Positions 7,138 to 15,961 of a stretch of DNA of 64,000 bases are shown piece after piece. The translations under genes were made by a program, and so were the position numbers. Location of the stretch: positions 16,536 to 80,535 of the forward strand of contig CAYPMO010000010.1 of assembly GCA_964412015.1 (NCBI GenBank), in the 5' to 3' direction. The stretch comes from SZUA-318 sp964412015. Its GTDB lineage: Bacteria > Gemmatimonadota > Gemmatimonadetes > Longimicrobiales > Gaopeijiaceae. How positions within the stretch are numbered: position 1 is the stretch's first letter; each line of letters starts with the position of its first letter. Under the pieces are notes generated by a model. The model searched no databases, was not told the origin of the DNA, and was given only the letters and a program-made list of their open reading frames with translations.

Positions 7138-8343
7138 TTGTCCCCGGGGGCCGCCGCAGACGATAGTTCGTCGGTTGGTCTCGAGGCCGCGCCCCGGCCG
7201 GCGCGGCGAGGGCTTCCCACGACGGCGACGCGCGTGGACGTAGAAGGCGTTCCGTATCGCGGCATCTTCCTGGACGAGGACGGGTGGTCGGTCCACATCG
7301 TGGACCAGACGATGCTCCCGCACCGGTTTTGCGTGCTGCGCCTCGTCGACCTGGAGGGCGTGGCCCGCTCGATCGCGCAGATGCAGGTGCGTGGCGCTCC
7401 ACTCATCGGAGTCGCGGCCGCCTACGGCCTGTCGCTCGCGCTACGGGAGGATCCCTCGGACGCGAGCCTCGTGCTCGCCCGGGAGACCCTGCTCGCGACG
7501 CGGCCGACGGCCGTGAACCTGCGCTGGGCGCTCGACCGGGTGCGCGAGGCCGTCGCACCGCTTCCTCCGGCGGAGCGCGCGCGGGCCGCCTACGCGATCG
7601 CCGGCGGGATGGCGGAGGAGGACGTCGAGCGGAACCGTCGCATCGGGGAGCACGGCCTCGGGCTCATCCGTGACGCGGCGGCGCGCCGCCCCGACCGGCC
7701 CGTGCAGATCCTGACGCACTGTAACGCCGGATGGCTCGCCGCGGTGGACTGGGGCACGGCGACCGCGCCGATCTACCTGGCGCACGAGCGAGGCGTCCCC
7801 GTGCACGTCTGGATCGACGAGACACGCCCACGCAACCAGGGCGCGAGCCTCACGGCCTGGGAGCTGGGACAGCACGGCGTTCCACATACGGTCGTCGCGG
7901 ACAACGCCGGCGGCCACCTCATGCAGCGCGGCCGGGTCGATCTCTGCCTCGTCGGCACGGATCGGACCACCGCCTCGGGCGATGTCGTCAACAAGATCGG
8001 CACGTACCTGAAGGCGCTCGCCGCGAAAGACAACGGCGTGCCGTTCTACGTCGCGGTGCCGTCGTCCTCGATCGATTGGACGCTCGAGTCCGGGCGCGAC
8101 GTTCCCATCGAGGAGCGCCCCGGGGAAGAGCTGGCCGACGTGCGGGGACGGGCCGAAGACGGCCGTATCGTTCGCGTGCGCGTGGTTCCGGACGGCTCCC
8201 CGGTGGCGAACCCCGCCTTCGACGTCACGCCCGCGAGGCTCGTGACCGCGCTGATCACGGAGCGCGGGATCACGGAAGCCAGCCGGGAAGGGCTGCTGCG
8301 GCTCTTCCCCGAACGGCGAGCAGGAGGGTTGGACCATGGATAG
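7138..8343 (+). CDS. mtnA: S-methyl-5-thioribose-1-phosphate isomerase
   Basis: 401 residues of the eIF2B-like/MtnA family. Family motifs are 'VDQTMLPHRF', 'MQVRGAPLIGVAAAYG', 'ILTHCNAGWLA', 'IDETRPRNQGA' (Asp and Cys regions of the active site) and 'CLVGTDRTTASGDVVNKIGT'. It converts 5-methylthioribose-1-phosphate (or 5-deoxyribose-1-phosphate) to the ribulose form in methionine-salvage pathways. The N-terminus is about 35 residues longer than usual; GTG at 7234 would give the normal length, but neither start has a clear ribosome site. The stop overlaps the aldolase gene by 8 bases, which points to joint function. Confidence 0.9.
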   Translation: MSPGAAADDSSSVGLEAAPRPARRGLPTTATRVDVEGVPYRGIFLDEDGWSVHIVDQTMLPHRFCVLRLVDLEGVARSIAQMQVRGAPLIGVAAAYGLSLALREDPSDASLVLARETLLATRPTAVNLRWALDRVREAVAPLPPAERARAAYAIAGGMAEEDVERNRRIGEHGLGLIRDAAARRPDRPVQILTHCNAGWLAAVDWGTATAPIYLAHERGVPVHVWIDETRPRNQGASLTAWELGQHGVPHTVVADNAGGHLMQRGRVDLCLVGTDRTTASGDVVNKIGTYLKALAAKDNGVPFYVAVPSSSIDWTLESGRDVPIEERPGEELADVRGRAEDGRIVRVRVVPDGSPVANPAFDVTPARLVTALITERGITEASREGLLRLFPERRAGGLDHG

Positions 8344-8986
8344 TCGAGATCGAGAGGACCTCGCTCGAACGCGGAGCGCGGTCGTGCGCACCGCCCGCGC
8401 GATGAGCGAGCGCGGCCTGACCGTCGGCACCTCGGGCAACGTCAGCGCGAGAGTCGCGGAGGGCATGATCGTGACGCCGTCGGCGCTGCCGTACGCGGAG
8501 ATGACCGAGGGCGACCTGGTCACCCTCTCGCTGGAGGGCTCCGTCCTGGAAGGCGAGCGCAAGCCCACCACGGAATGGCGGCTGCACGCGGCGGTGTACC
8601 GCGCGCGCGCCGACGTCCATGCGATCGTCCACGCGCACGCCGTCTTCTGCACCACGCTCAGCACGCTCCACCGCGAGATCCCGCCCTTCCACTACCTGGT
8701 GGGGATCGCGGGCGGCGATTCGATCCGCTGCGCGCCGTACGCCGCGTTCGGAAGCCCCGAGCTGGCCACGCGGGCGGTGGCCGCGCTCGAGGGCCGGCGT
8801 GCTTGCCTGCTGGGCAACCACGGCATGGTGGCGGTCGGGGCGACGCCGGAGGGCGCGCTGGACCTCGCGGCCGGGATCGAGAACCTGGCCGAGCTGTACT
8901 GGCGGGCGCTCCAGGTCGGAGAGCCCGTGCTGCTCACCGCCGAGGAGATGGCCGAGGCGCTGGAGCGTCTGGCGGGATATGGCTGA
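8336..8986 (+). CDS. Class II aldolase (methylthioribulose/deoxyribulose-1-phosphate aldolase candidate)
   Basis: 216 residues of the class II aldolase/adducin family. Zinc ligands are visible as HAH in 'IVHAHAVFCTTLS' and a third His in 'LLGNHGMVAVG'; 'GTSGNVSARV' is the phosphate loop. Annotation by similarity alone would be fuculose-phosphate aldolase or MtnB. The 8-base overlap with mtnA favours an enzyme that cleaves the MtnA product to dihydroxyacetone phosphate plus an aldehyde (the 'DHAP shunt'), rather than a sugar-degradation role. No MtnC, MtnD, MtnK or MtnP gene is in the window. Confidence 0.8.
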   Translation: MDSRDREDLARTRSAVVRTARAMSERGLTVGTSGNVSARVAEGMIVTPSALPYAEMTEGDLVTLSLEGSVLEGERKPTTEWRLHAAVYRARADVHAIVHAHAVFCTTLSTLHREIPPFHYLVGIAGGDSIRCAPYAAFGSPELATRAVAALEGRRACLLGNHGMVAVGATPEGALDLAAGIENLAELYWRALQVGEPVLLTAEEMAEALERLAGYG

Positions 8987-9036
8987 GCCCCCGCCCGGGG
9001 CGCGGCCCGCGCGGCGGGTGGTCGTCGCGATGTCCG

Positions 9037-9120
9037 ATGTTCGGGGTCTCGCCGCTCGATGCCGTCGCCTTGGGGGGCTCCACCCTGGTGCTCCTCGCCG
9101 CGGCCGAGAGGAGCCGGACG
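9037..9120 (+). pseudogene. Fragment of an ADOP/FtsX-type permease C-terminus
   Basis: The codons read MFGVSPLDAVALGGSTLVLL and then AAAERS. This resembles the last transmembrane segment of ADOP permeases (typically 'FGVSPLDPL...' before a hydrophobic helix). It is in the opposite orientation to the intact permease next to it, with no coding continuity on either side. Probably debris of a second permease gene. Confidence 0.4.
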
Positions 9121-9166
9121 CGCGGAGCGCCGAGCGCCACGAGCCTGTGCGGCGGCGACGTCCCTT

Positions 9167-11872
9167 TCACTCCTCTTTCAGCGTCTCGGCCGGATCCACC
9201 CTGGCCGCACGAATGGCGGGGATGAGGGTGGCCGCGAGGGCCACACAGAGGAGGATGAGCGAAGCGGACACAAACGTGAGCGGATCCCTGGCACGGATCC
9301 CGAACAGCATGCTCTCCAGCATCCGGGCCGATGCGAACGCCGCGCCGAGTCCCGCGACGATTCCGACCAGGGCCAGGAGTGCGCCGCGCTCGATGATGGC
9401 TCGGGTCACCGCACCGGAGGCTGCACCCAGAGCCATCCGGATGCCGATCTCCCGCCTTCGTTGGCTCACCAGGTAGGACTGCACCCCGTACAGACCCATG
9501 ACGGCCAGGAGGAGCGCAAGTCCACCGGAGGCCGACACCCATGTGGCCAGAACGCGGTACTGGCCGAGCTGCTGTCGGACCACGTCGCTCAGAGTCGTCG
9601 TTCGGTATACCAGGACGCCCGGATCGTAAGCCCTGATGACGTCTGCGACCGAGCGGCCCACGTCGAGGGGTTCGCCTGTGACGACGATCACGAACGTCGG
9701 GACGAGCGACGGGTTCTGCGGGTAGGAGAGGTATACCTGTGTCTGCGGCGTCTCGCCGACCTCGTGGTAGACCGCATCCCGCACCACGCCGACCACGGCC
9801 CAGTCACGATCGCTCCAACGGATCGATTTGCCCGAGGCGCTCTGCCCGGGCCATAGAAGTGCCGCGGTCGTCTCGTTGACGATGGCTGCCGGCGCTGCAA
9901 TCTCATCGTCCGAGGTTGTGAACTCCCGGCCTTCGATGACCGGTATCCCCATCACGGAGAAGTATCGGGCGCCGACGACGTTGAATCCGACCTCCGGCGA
10001 CCCGCCGGCATGCTCCGCATCGGGGACCTGGATCTCCTCACTCCACCTGCCCGCGAAGGGAGGATTCAGGGCGACGGATATCTCCTCGACCCCCGGTAGC
10101 GACCGGATGCGATCCGCGGTCTCCCTCAGGAACCGCCTCTCCATCTCGGCATCGTAGCCGGCGCGCTGCAAAGGCACGGATACCAGGAGCCTGCCCTGCG
10201 GGTCGAAGCCGAGCTCGGTGTTCCGGGCCGCCGTCAGGCTGCGGAGGAAGAGGCCGGCGCCAGTCACGAGCAGGATCGACACCGCGAGCTGGGTCACGAC
10301 CAAGGCGTCACGAAGTGCCTGCCGCCGTCCGAGCCTGCGTCCCTGGCGGAGGCTTGGGGCGAGATCACCCTTCGACGCATGAATCGCCGGTGCGAGGCCG
10401 AACAACACGGTTGCCAGAGCGCAAAGCGGCACCGTGAAGAGAAGCACGCGACCGTCGGGTGCGAAGTCGACATTGAAGGAGAAGGGGATGAGCGCCCCGG
10501 CTAACTCGGCCCCCCAGTAAGCGATGCCGAAGCCGGCAAGGCCTCCCGCCCCCGCCAGGAGCATTCCCTCGGTCAGAAGCTGTCGAATGATCCGACCTCG
10601 TCCTGCGCCCAGGGCACGACGAATGCCGATCTCGTGCCGCCGCGCCGATGCCCGAGCCAGCAGTAGGAGGGCGATGTTGGCACATGCGGTCAGGAGGATC
10701 AGGGCGGCGGCCGAGGACAACAGAAGGAGGAGCCTGTTCAGCCTGGCGCCGGCGGCTCGGGGAAACTGGAACCGCGACGATAGCGCCAGATCACGGCTTG
10801 GAGGCGACGTGGCTTCGATCCAAGCGGCGAACACATCTCGGTAGCGAGCCTCCAGCACATCGACGTCGCTCTGGGCGGCGGCCAGGGGAACACCCGGGCG
10901 AAGGCGGCCGACGACGGTCCAGGAAGACGAGAACTGTCCTTCGGTACGCTGAAGCCCGAACCCTCTCATCATGGCAGGGAGAAAGAGATCCGGGGGTTCC
11001 TCCACGGGACTGACGCCGCGAAAGCCGGGAGGTGTCACTCCGACCACAGTGACAGGATTGCCGTCCAAGGTGAGCGTCCGGCCCAGCAGCGTCGGATCGG
11101 ACCCGAAGTGCTGCCTCCAGTAATCGTGCGCGAGGACGACGACGGGGGGAGAGTCGGGCGTCTCGTTCTCCTCGGGCAGGAAGGGCCGGCCCTGGGCCAT
11201 GCGTACGCCCAAAACGTCGAAGTACTCCGCCGATACGAAGCCTGCCCTCGCCGAGGAGACCTCGTCGCCGAGGCCCACGCCCACGACCGTGTTGCTGAAC
11301 CGATAGGCCAGCACGCCGCTGAAGACGTCGTTGTGGTCCCGGTAGAACTCGTAGTCCGGATACGGGTGGGAATCTCCGACGCGGCCGTCTTCGTCGACCC
11401 ATGTGAACCGCACCAGCCCATCAGGGCTCGCGACCGCGGGAGGTTGTCGGAGGAACAGTGCGCTCAGGACGGTGAACATCGAGGTGTTCGCACCGCAGCC
11501 CAACGCGAGGATGATCACCGCCAGAGCCGTGAATCCCGGTCTGCGGCCGAGGGTCCGGAAGCCGTATCGAAGATCCTGCACGAAAGCACCCCGGGAATCC
11601 GGGAGAGACGGTCTGCCGACCCCCCCCGCTCCTGGCGAGTCCACCCGGCGGGATCGAGGTCGGATCCGCTCGAGCCGGCATCGAACGACGTCCTTCGCCA
11701 GGAAGAGCCACAACCGGATCCTTCCCACCGGGAACGGCCGGAAGCGAGGCTCCCTGCACAGGTCTCTGAAGGCTTGGGCCAAGTCCTCCCGGTGCGCGGT
11801 GCGCAGATGCCGGGGGTAGGCCCCGATCAGCAGCCCGAAGAGCCTCTCCGACAAGCTGGGCTTGCCGTTCAC
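9167..11872 (-). CDS. ADOP-type ABC transporter permease (FtsX/MacB-like)
   Basis: 901 residues. The N-terminal region (residues 1-60, 'ERLFGLLIGAYPRHLRTAHR') is the ADOP-specific cap. A long periplasmic MacB-like domain follows the first helix ('FRTLGRRPGFTALAVIILAL'), then FtsX-type transmembrane segments near the middle ('LLLARASARRHEIGIRRALG') and end ('QRRREIGIRMALGAASGAV'), so the permease unit is duplicated. The family is frequent in Acidobacteriota and Gemmatimonadota, lacks a linked ATPase, and its substrate is unknown. The start overlaps the PadR stop (ATGA at 11872-11869), so the two are co-translated. Confidence 0.9.
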   Translation of the reverse strand: MNGKPSLSERLFGLLIGAYPRHLRTAHREDLAQAFRDLCREPRFRPFPVGRIRLWLFLAKDVVRCRLERIRPRSRRVDSPGAGGVGRPSLPDSRGAFVQDLRYGFRTLGRRPGFTALAVIILALGCGANTSMFTVLSALFLRQPPAVASPDGLVRFTWVDEDGRVGDSHPYPDYEFYRDHNDVFSGVLAYRFSNTVVGVGLGDEVSSARAGFVSAEYFDVLGVRMAQGRPFLPEENETPDSPPVVVLAHDYWRQHFGSDPTLLGRTLTLDGNPVTVVGVTPPGFRGVSPVEEPPDLFLPAMMRGFGLQRTEGQFSSSWTVVGRLRPGVPLAAAQSDVDVLEARYRDVFAAWIEATSPPSRDLALSSRFQFPRAAGARLNRLLLLLSSAAALILLTACANIALLLLARASARRHEIGIRRALGAGRGRIIRQLLTEGMLLAGAGGLAGFGIAYWGAELAGALIPFSFNVDFAPDGRVLLFTVPLCALATVLFGLAPAIHASKGDLAPSLRQGRRLGRRQALRDALVVTQLAVSILLVTGAGLFLRSLTAARNTELGFDPQGRLLVSVPLQRAGYDAEMERRFLRETADRIRSLPGVEEISVALNPPFAGRWSEEIQVPDAEHAGGSPEVGFNVVGARYFSVMGIPVIEGREFTTSDDEIAAPAAIVNETTAALLWPGQSASGKSIRWSDRDWAVVGVVRDAVYHEVGETPQTQVYLSYPQNPSLVPTFVIVVTGEPLDVGRSVADVIRAYDPGVLVYRTTTLSDVVRQQLGQYRVLATWVSASGGLALLLAVMGLYGVQSYLVSQRRREIGIRMALGAASGAVTRAIIERGALLALVGIVAGLGAAFASARMLESMLFGIRARDPLTFVSASLILLCVALAATLIPAIRAARVDPAETLKEE

Positions 11873-12231
11873 CTGTCGGCGCCGGCCCCACCGAGACCCA
11901 ACCTCTCCTCGGCGAATCTCACCAGGTGCGAGAGCCTGCGGGTCTCGGCCCGGAGCACGCTCTCTCCCATGGGAGTGATCTCATAGTATCGGCGACGTTC
12001 CGCTTGCCTTGTCGCATCCTCATCCCGCTGACACTCGGCGATCAGACCCATCTCACGCATCCGCTGCAGGGACCCGTAGAGGGTACCTGGTCCGATGCGG
12101 ATCTGCCCGCCGGTCCGCCTCTCCACCTCCTGGGCGATGGCGTAGCCATGGCTCCTGCCATCCACCAGGGCAAGAAGCATATGGTAGACCACCGGCGTCA
12201 GAGGAAGGAGTCTCTCTACGTCGCGCGTCAT
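11869..12231 (-). CDS. PadR-family transcriptional regulator
   Basis: 120 residues from the ATG at 12231. The winged-helix core is clear: 'YHMLLALVDGRSHGYAIAQE', 'RIGPGTLYGSLQRM' and 'RRRYYEITPMGESVL'. PadR genes placed directly before ADOP permeases usually repress the pair. The short C-terminal helix (residues 100-118) fits the dimerising segment of the small PadR subfamily. An in-frame TTG at 12279 would add 16 residues but has no support. Confidence 0.9.
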   Translation of the reverse strand: MTRDVERLLPLTPVVYHMLLALVDGRSHGYAIAQEVERRTGGQIRIGPGTLYGSLQRMREMGLIAECQRDEDATRQAERRRYYEITPMGESVLRAETRRLSHLVRFAEERLGLGGAGADR

Positions 12232-12281
12232 CGTCGATGATCCCCCAGCGGCCGCGAACCCTATCGGGAACGGATACAACT

Positions 12282-12301
12282 GTTACCGTTATATCGGTTA
12301 C
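12282..12301. promoter_or_regulatory. Near-perfect palindrome upstream of padR
   Basis: GTTACCGTTATATCGGTTAC matches its own reverse complement at 16 of 20 positions. It lies 50 bases before the PadR start in an AT-rich patch (ATATAT follows) that stands out from the GC-rich surroundings. Probable PadR operator overlapping the promoter. Confidence 0.45.
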
Positions 12302-12573
12302 GGATATATACGCAGCCCCGATCCTCCCGCAAGTGGGATCCTGCCGCCAGGATCGGGAGTCGCCGGGTCCTTGAAGCGTTCATCGAGGGCTATCCGGACG
12401 CGGCTCTCCGGCGGGCGGGTGAAGATGACGCCGGCGTGGACCGATGCCAGCGGAGCGCACACCTATCCCTCGGACACCGATCTCAGGAGCAGCGCGAACT
12501 GGGTGGAGCTGGTCCTGCTGGGCGCGGCATTCGCGCCCCGGGTGTGGACCATGGCTCCGTGTCGGCTCGGATC
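12302..12573. other. Non-coding stretch between the padR promoter and the tricorn-like gene
   Basis: With the padR promoter, 12232-12573 is 342 bases free of a convincing gene. Frames stay open on the plus strand only because of the GC content. No family motif, tRNA or terminator with a T-run was seen. Confidence 0.5.
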
Positions 12574-15500
12574 CTACCTCCGGATCGGGGCGGGGGGCCT
12601 GCCGGGACGCTGGTACTGGGGCTTCTGGAGCTCCTCGAGGAGGTACTGCACGGCGCGCTCGATCATGGGCTCGCGCCCGGCCGCGATCTCCTCGGGCAGG
12701 TCCAGCACCTCGAAGCCCGGGTCGGGGGATACGCCTTCTCCCTCCACGGCCCAGTTACCCGCCGCGTCCACGAACGCGAAGCGGGGCACCGACAGGCTCC
12801 CGCCATCCACGAACGAGGGGTTTCCGCTGATCCCCACCAGGCCGCCCCACGTCCGCTCACCGATGATCGGTCCGAGGCCCAGGGTGCGGAAGTAGTACGG
12901 GAACGCGTCGCCCCCGGACGAGGCCTGACCGTTGATGAGCAGGGCCTTGGGTCCCGTGTGGACCACCGCCGGCTGGCTGTACAGGTCGAGGTGCCGCCGG
13001 GCCCAGAAGTTCAGGAGTGGGGCTCCCACCGTGAGTGCCATCTGCTCGGGGATGAAGCCGCCCCCGTTGTAGCGGTCGTCCAGGATCAGCGCTTCCTTGA
13101 GGTGAAGAGGGCGCCATCCCTCGAACAGCTCCCGATGTCCTGGTACGCCGGTGTCCGGCAGGTGGATGTAGCCGATACGGCCTCCCGAGAGGGAGTCCAC
13201 CAGCGCCGCGTTCCTCCGGACCCAGGCTTGGTAGCGCAGGCCCAGCTCGCTGGTGATGGGCCTCACCGTGTACGTGCGGGCGCCTTCCGCGTCGGGCCTG
13301 TCGCTGACCGTGATCTCGATGGTCCGGTCGGCCTTCCCCACCAGGAACGCATACGGGTTGTCCCGCGTGGTGACCTCGTCCCCGTCGATGGCGATGAGGT
13401 AGTCGCCCTCCTTCACGCCCACGCCGGGCTCAGTGAGGGGCGAGCGGAACTCGTCGTGCCAGTTCTCCCCCTGGAAGATCCGGGCGATGCGATAGCGACG
13501 CCCGTCGGCGCGGAACTCGGCGCCCAGGAGCGCCACGTCCACGCGCTCGACGCCGGACATCTCCGGCGACGCGCTGAGGTAGGCGTGCCCGACGTTCAGC
13601 TCGGCGATGAGCTCGGTGATGATGTAGTCGAGGTCCGTGCGGTGGGCCACGTGGGCCACGAGGGGCTCGTAGCGGTCCCGCATCGCTTCCCAGTCCACTC
13701 CGTGGATGCCCGGGTCGTAGAACCAGTCGCGCACGATCAGCCACGCGTCGTGGTAGATCTGGGCCCACTCCACGGAGGGATCGACGCGGAGCTCCATCCC
13801 CTCGAGGTCGAGGCGTCCCGCGTCGTTCTTCTGGCCGGGCTTCACGTCCACGATGCCGAAGTCGGACCGGCCGGCCCGGTAGAGCATCTTCTTGCCGTCC
13901 GGCGTGACCGCCAAGCCCGTGATGCTCGCGATGACCTCTTCGGACTCCCGGTCCTCCAGCGTGTACTTGTGGAGCGAGCCGTTCGAGAAGTAGAGGAGGC
14001 CGTCGTCCAGGGGAACGAGCGCCTGGTAGCTCCCGGGGCGCAGCTCCGGCAGCGGCATGACGCGCTTCCCCAGGTCCTCCAGGTCGATGTGGAGGGGCTC
14101 TTTGGACTTCGATTCCGAGCCGCCGGATTCAGCCTTCTCCTCGGCCGGCTTCTCCTCCAGAGCGGGCTCCTCGTCGCTCCTGGGCGGGAAGGGGTGGCCG
14201 TAGTCGGCGCGCAGCGTCGCCGCGTAGATCCGTGACTGGAAGCCGGTCGCGGCACCACTGTAGTTGAAGTCCCGCGCCGACACGAAGTAGAGGAAGCGAC
14301 CCTCGGGATCGAAGCTCGGGCTCGACTCGCTGGTCATGTCGTCCGTGACCCTGGTGCCGCGACCCTCGTCGAAGGAGTAGATCCACACCGACGACATCGT
14401 GTTGGCGTCGGTCTTGGCGTACGCGATCCACTTCGAGTCGGGGGACCAGGCGAAGTCGTTCAGCCCGCCCATGTCCGTCCGGTCGATGTCCACCACGCGG
14501 CGGGGCTCCACCTCGATCGCTCGGAGACGGTTCATGTTGTCGGACCACGCGATCCACTTCGAGTCGGGAGACCACTGGACGCCGTCCATCCACACGCGGT
14601 CGCCCGTGACCAGGCGGGTAGGCTCCGCGGAGCCGTCGGCAGGCATGACGTAGAGGTCGTAGTCGCCCGATGCGTCGGAGAAGTAGGAGATCCACTTCCC
14701 GTCCGGGGACCACTCCACGCCGCGCTCACGATGGGCCGGCGTCCCCGACACGTTACGGATGTTCCCGTCCTTGGCCGGCACGGAGAAGATCTCGCCGCGG
14801 GCCCCGAACGCCACGCGGTTCCCGCTGGGCGAGATCGTGAACGACTCGACGTTGTCGGCCACCTTCTTGAAGTACGGAGTCGTGCGGGGCCGGTCCCCGG
14901 TCACGGTGATGGAGAGCTTGCGGTGCTGCTTCGTGACCGGGTCCAGGTGATACAGCCAGCCCCCGTTCTCGAAGACGATTCCGCCCTCGCCCCGGCTCGG
15001 CCACATGACGTCGAACTCGGTGAACCGGGTCACCTGGGACACGGCGCCCGTGCGGGTGTCGTGGACCCACAGGTTGAGCTTCTCGTTCTCGCCACGGTCG
15101 CTGACGAAGTAGACCTCGTCCCCGATCCACATGGGGAAGTTGTCGGTGCTGGCCTCCGTCGTGATCCGCCGGGAGGTGTGGCTCGCCAGGTCGTAGATCC
15201 ACACGTCCTGCTGGCGCCCGCCCCGGTAGCGCTTCCAGTGGCGCCACTCACGGCTCTTGATGTTGTACGCGAGCTTGGTGCCGGTGGCGTCGAAGGTGGC
15301 GCCGGTCGCGCCCTCGGGAATCTCCAGAGGCACCTCGAGCCCGCCGTTCACCGGGTCGATCAGGTAGTAGCGGCCGACGCGCTCGCCGAAGGGGGTACGG
15401 GCCGCTCGCATCAGGATCTTCGACCCGTCCGGGGCCCAGTCCACGACCAGGTGGTCGTAGCCGCCCCGCGGAGGCATCGGGCCCACGTCGGGATAGAACG

Positions 15501-15831
15501 TGAGCTGCCGGGGCGTGCCGCCCGTGGACGGCATCACGTGGATCTGCCGCGTGCCCGCGTACTCCCCGGAGAATGCGATCCAGCGCCCGTCCGGGCTGAA
15601 CCGGGCGAACATCTCCACCCCCTCGTGGGATGTGAGGCGTCTCGCCTCGCCACCCGACAGCGGGGCGGTGTACAGGTCACCGGCGTAGGTGAACACCGCC
15701 GTGTTCCCGTGCACGTGAGGGAAGCGCAGCAGCCGCGTCCCCTCTTGGGCGGAAACGCCGGCGCGCGACGCGAGAAGGAGCGAGAACATGAGAACGAAGG
15801 ACCGGACGGTCCAGCTGCTTCGATGCGACAT
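12574..15831 (-). CDS. Secreted tricorn-like S41 protease
   Basis: 1085 residues with a signal peptide (residues 1-29, ending GVSAQ). The N-terminal two thirds hold repeated propeller blades ('FSPDGRWIAFSG', 'WSPDGKWISYFSDASGDYDL', 'WSPDSKWIAYAKTDAN'), as in TolB and tricorn. A PDZ-like segment follows ('VGVKEGDYLIAIDGDEV'), then the S41/tricorn catalytic core with 'RIGYIHLPDTG', 'DRYNGGGF' and 'LINGQASSGGDAFPYYFR', where the first serine after QAS is the likely nucleophile. Tricorn-type enzymes cut oligopeptides; the signal peptide here puts this one outside the cytoplasm. It diverges from the LarC-like gene. Confidence 0.9.
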   Translation of the reverse strand: MSHRSSWTVRSFVLMFSLLLASRAGVSAQEGTRLLRFPHVHGNTAVFTYAGDLYTAPLSGGEARRLTSHEGVEMFARFSPDGRWIAFSGEYAGTRQIHVMPSTGGTPRQLTFYPDVGPMPPRGGYDHLVVDWAPDGSKILMRAARTPFGERVGRYYLIDPVNGGLEVPLEIPEGATGATFDATGTKLAYNIKSREWRHWKRYRGGRQQDVWIYDLASHTSRRITTEASTDNFPMWIGDEVYFVSDRGENEKLNLWVHDTRTGAVSQVTRFTEFDVMWPSRGEGGIVFENGGWLYHLDPVTKQHRKLSITVTGDRPRTTPYFKKVADNVESFTISPSGNRVAFGARGEIFSVPAKDGNIRNVSGTPAHRERGVEWSPDGKWISYFSDASGDYDLYVMPADGSAEPTRLVTGDRVWMDGVQWSPDSKWIAWSDNMNRLRAIEVEPRRVVDIDRTDMGGLNDFAWSPDSKWIAYAKTDANTMSSVWIYSFDEGRGTRVTDDMTSESSPSFDPEGRFLYFVSARDFNYSGAATGFQSRIYAATLRADYGHPFPPRSDEEPALEEKPAEEKAESGGSESKSKEPLHIDLEDLGKRVMPLPELRPGSYQALVPLDDGLLYFSNGSLHKYTLEDRESEEVIASITGLAVTPDGKKMLYRAGRSDFGIVDVKPGQKNDAGRLDLEGMELRVDPSVEWAQIYHDAWLIVRDWFYDPGIHGVDWEAMRDRYEPLVAHVAHRTDLDYIITELIAELNVGHAYLSASPEMSGVERVDVALLGAEFRADGRRYRIARIFQGENWHDEFRSPLTEPGVGVKEGDYLIAIDGDEVTTRDNPYAFLVGKADRTIEITVSDRPDAEGARTYTVRPITSELGLRYQAWVRRNAALVDSLSGGRIGYIHLPDTGVPGHRELFEGWRPLHLKEALILDDRYNGGGFIPEQMALTVGAPLLNFWARRHLDLYSQPAVVHTGPKALLINGQASSGGDAFPYYFRTLGLGPIIGERTWGGLVGISGNPSFVDGGSLSVPRFAFVDAAGNWAVEGEGVSPDPGFEVLDLPEEIAAGREPMIERAVQYLLEELQKPQYQRPGRPPAPIRR

Positions 15832-15961
15832 GGCTACACTTCGGATGGTGGAAGACTCGCACGAGGACCTGCGCCCCGTACTATAGACGGGCGGCAGGTG
15901 GGGCGCTATCGCGGTTTCGTCGGGCGCTGCACGTCCGGAGAACCGACCCGGAAGGAGGACG

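Noticed and set aside
9167..11872. MacB-type macrolide exporter
   Set aside because: No ATPase domain or adjacent ATPase; the N-terminal cap and PadR partner indicate an ADOP orphan permease.
12302..12573. Long open plus-strand frames after the padR promoter
   Set aside because: They have no start with ribosome site, no family motif and continue antisense through the tricorn gene; GC-rich DNA leaves such frames open by chance.
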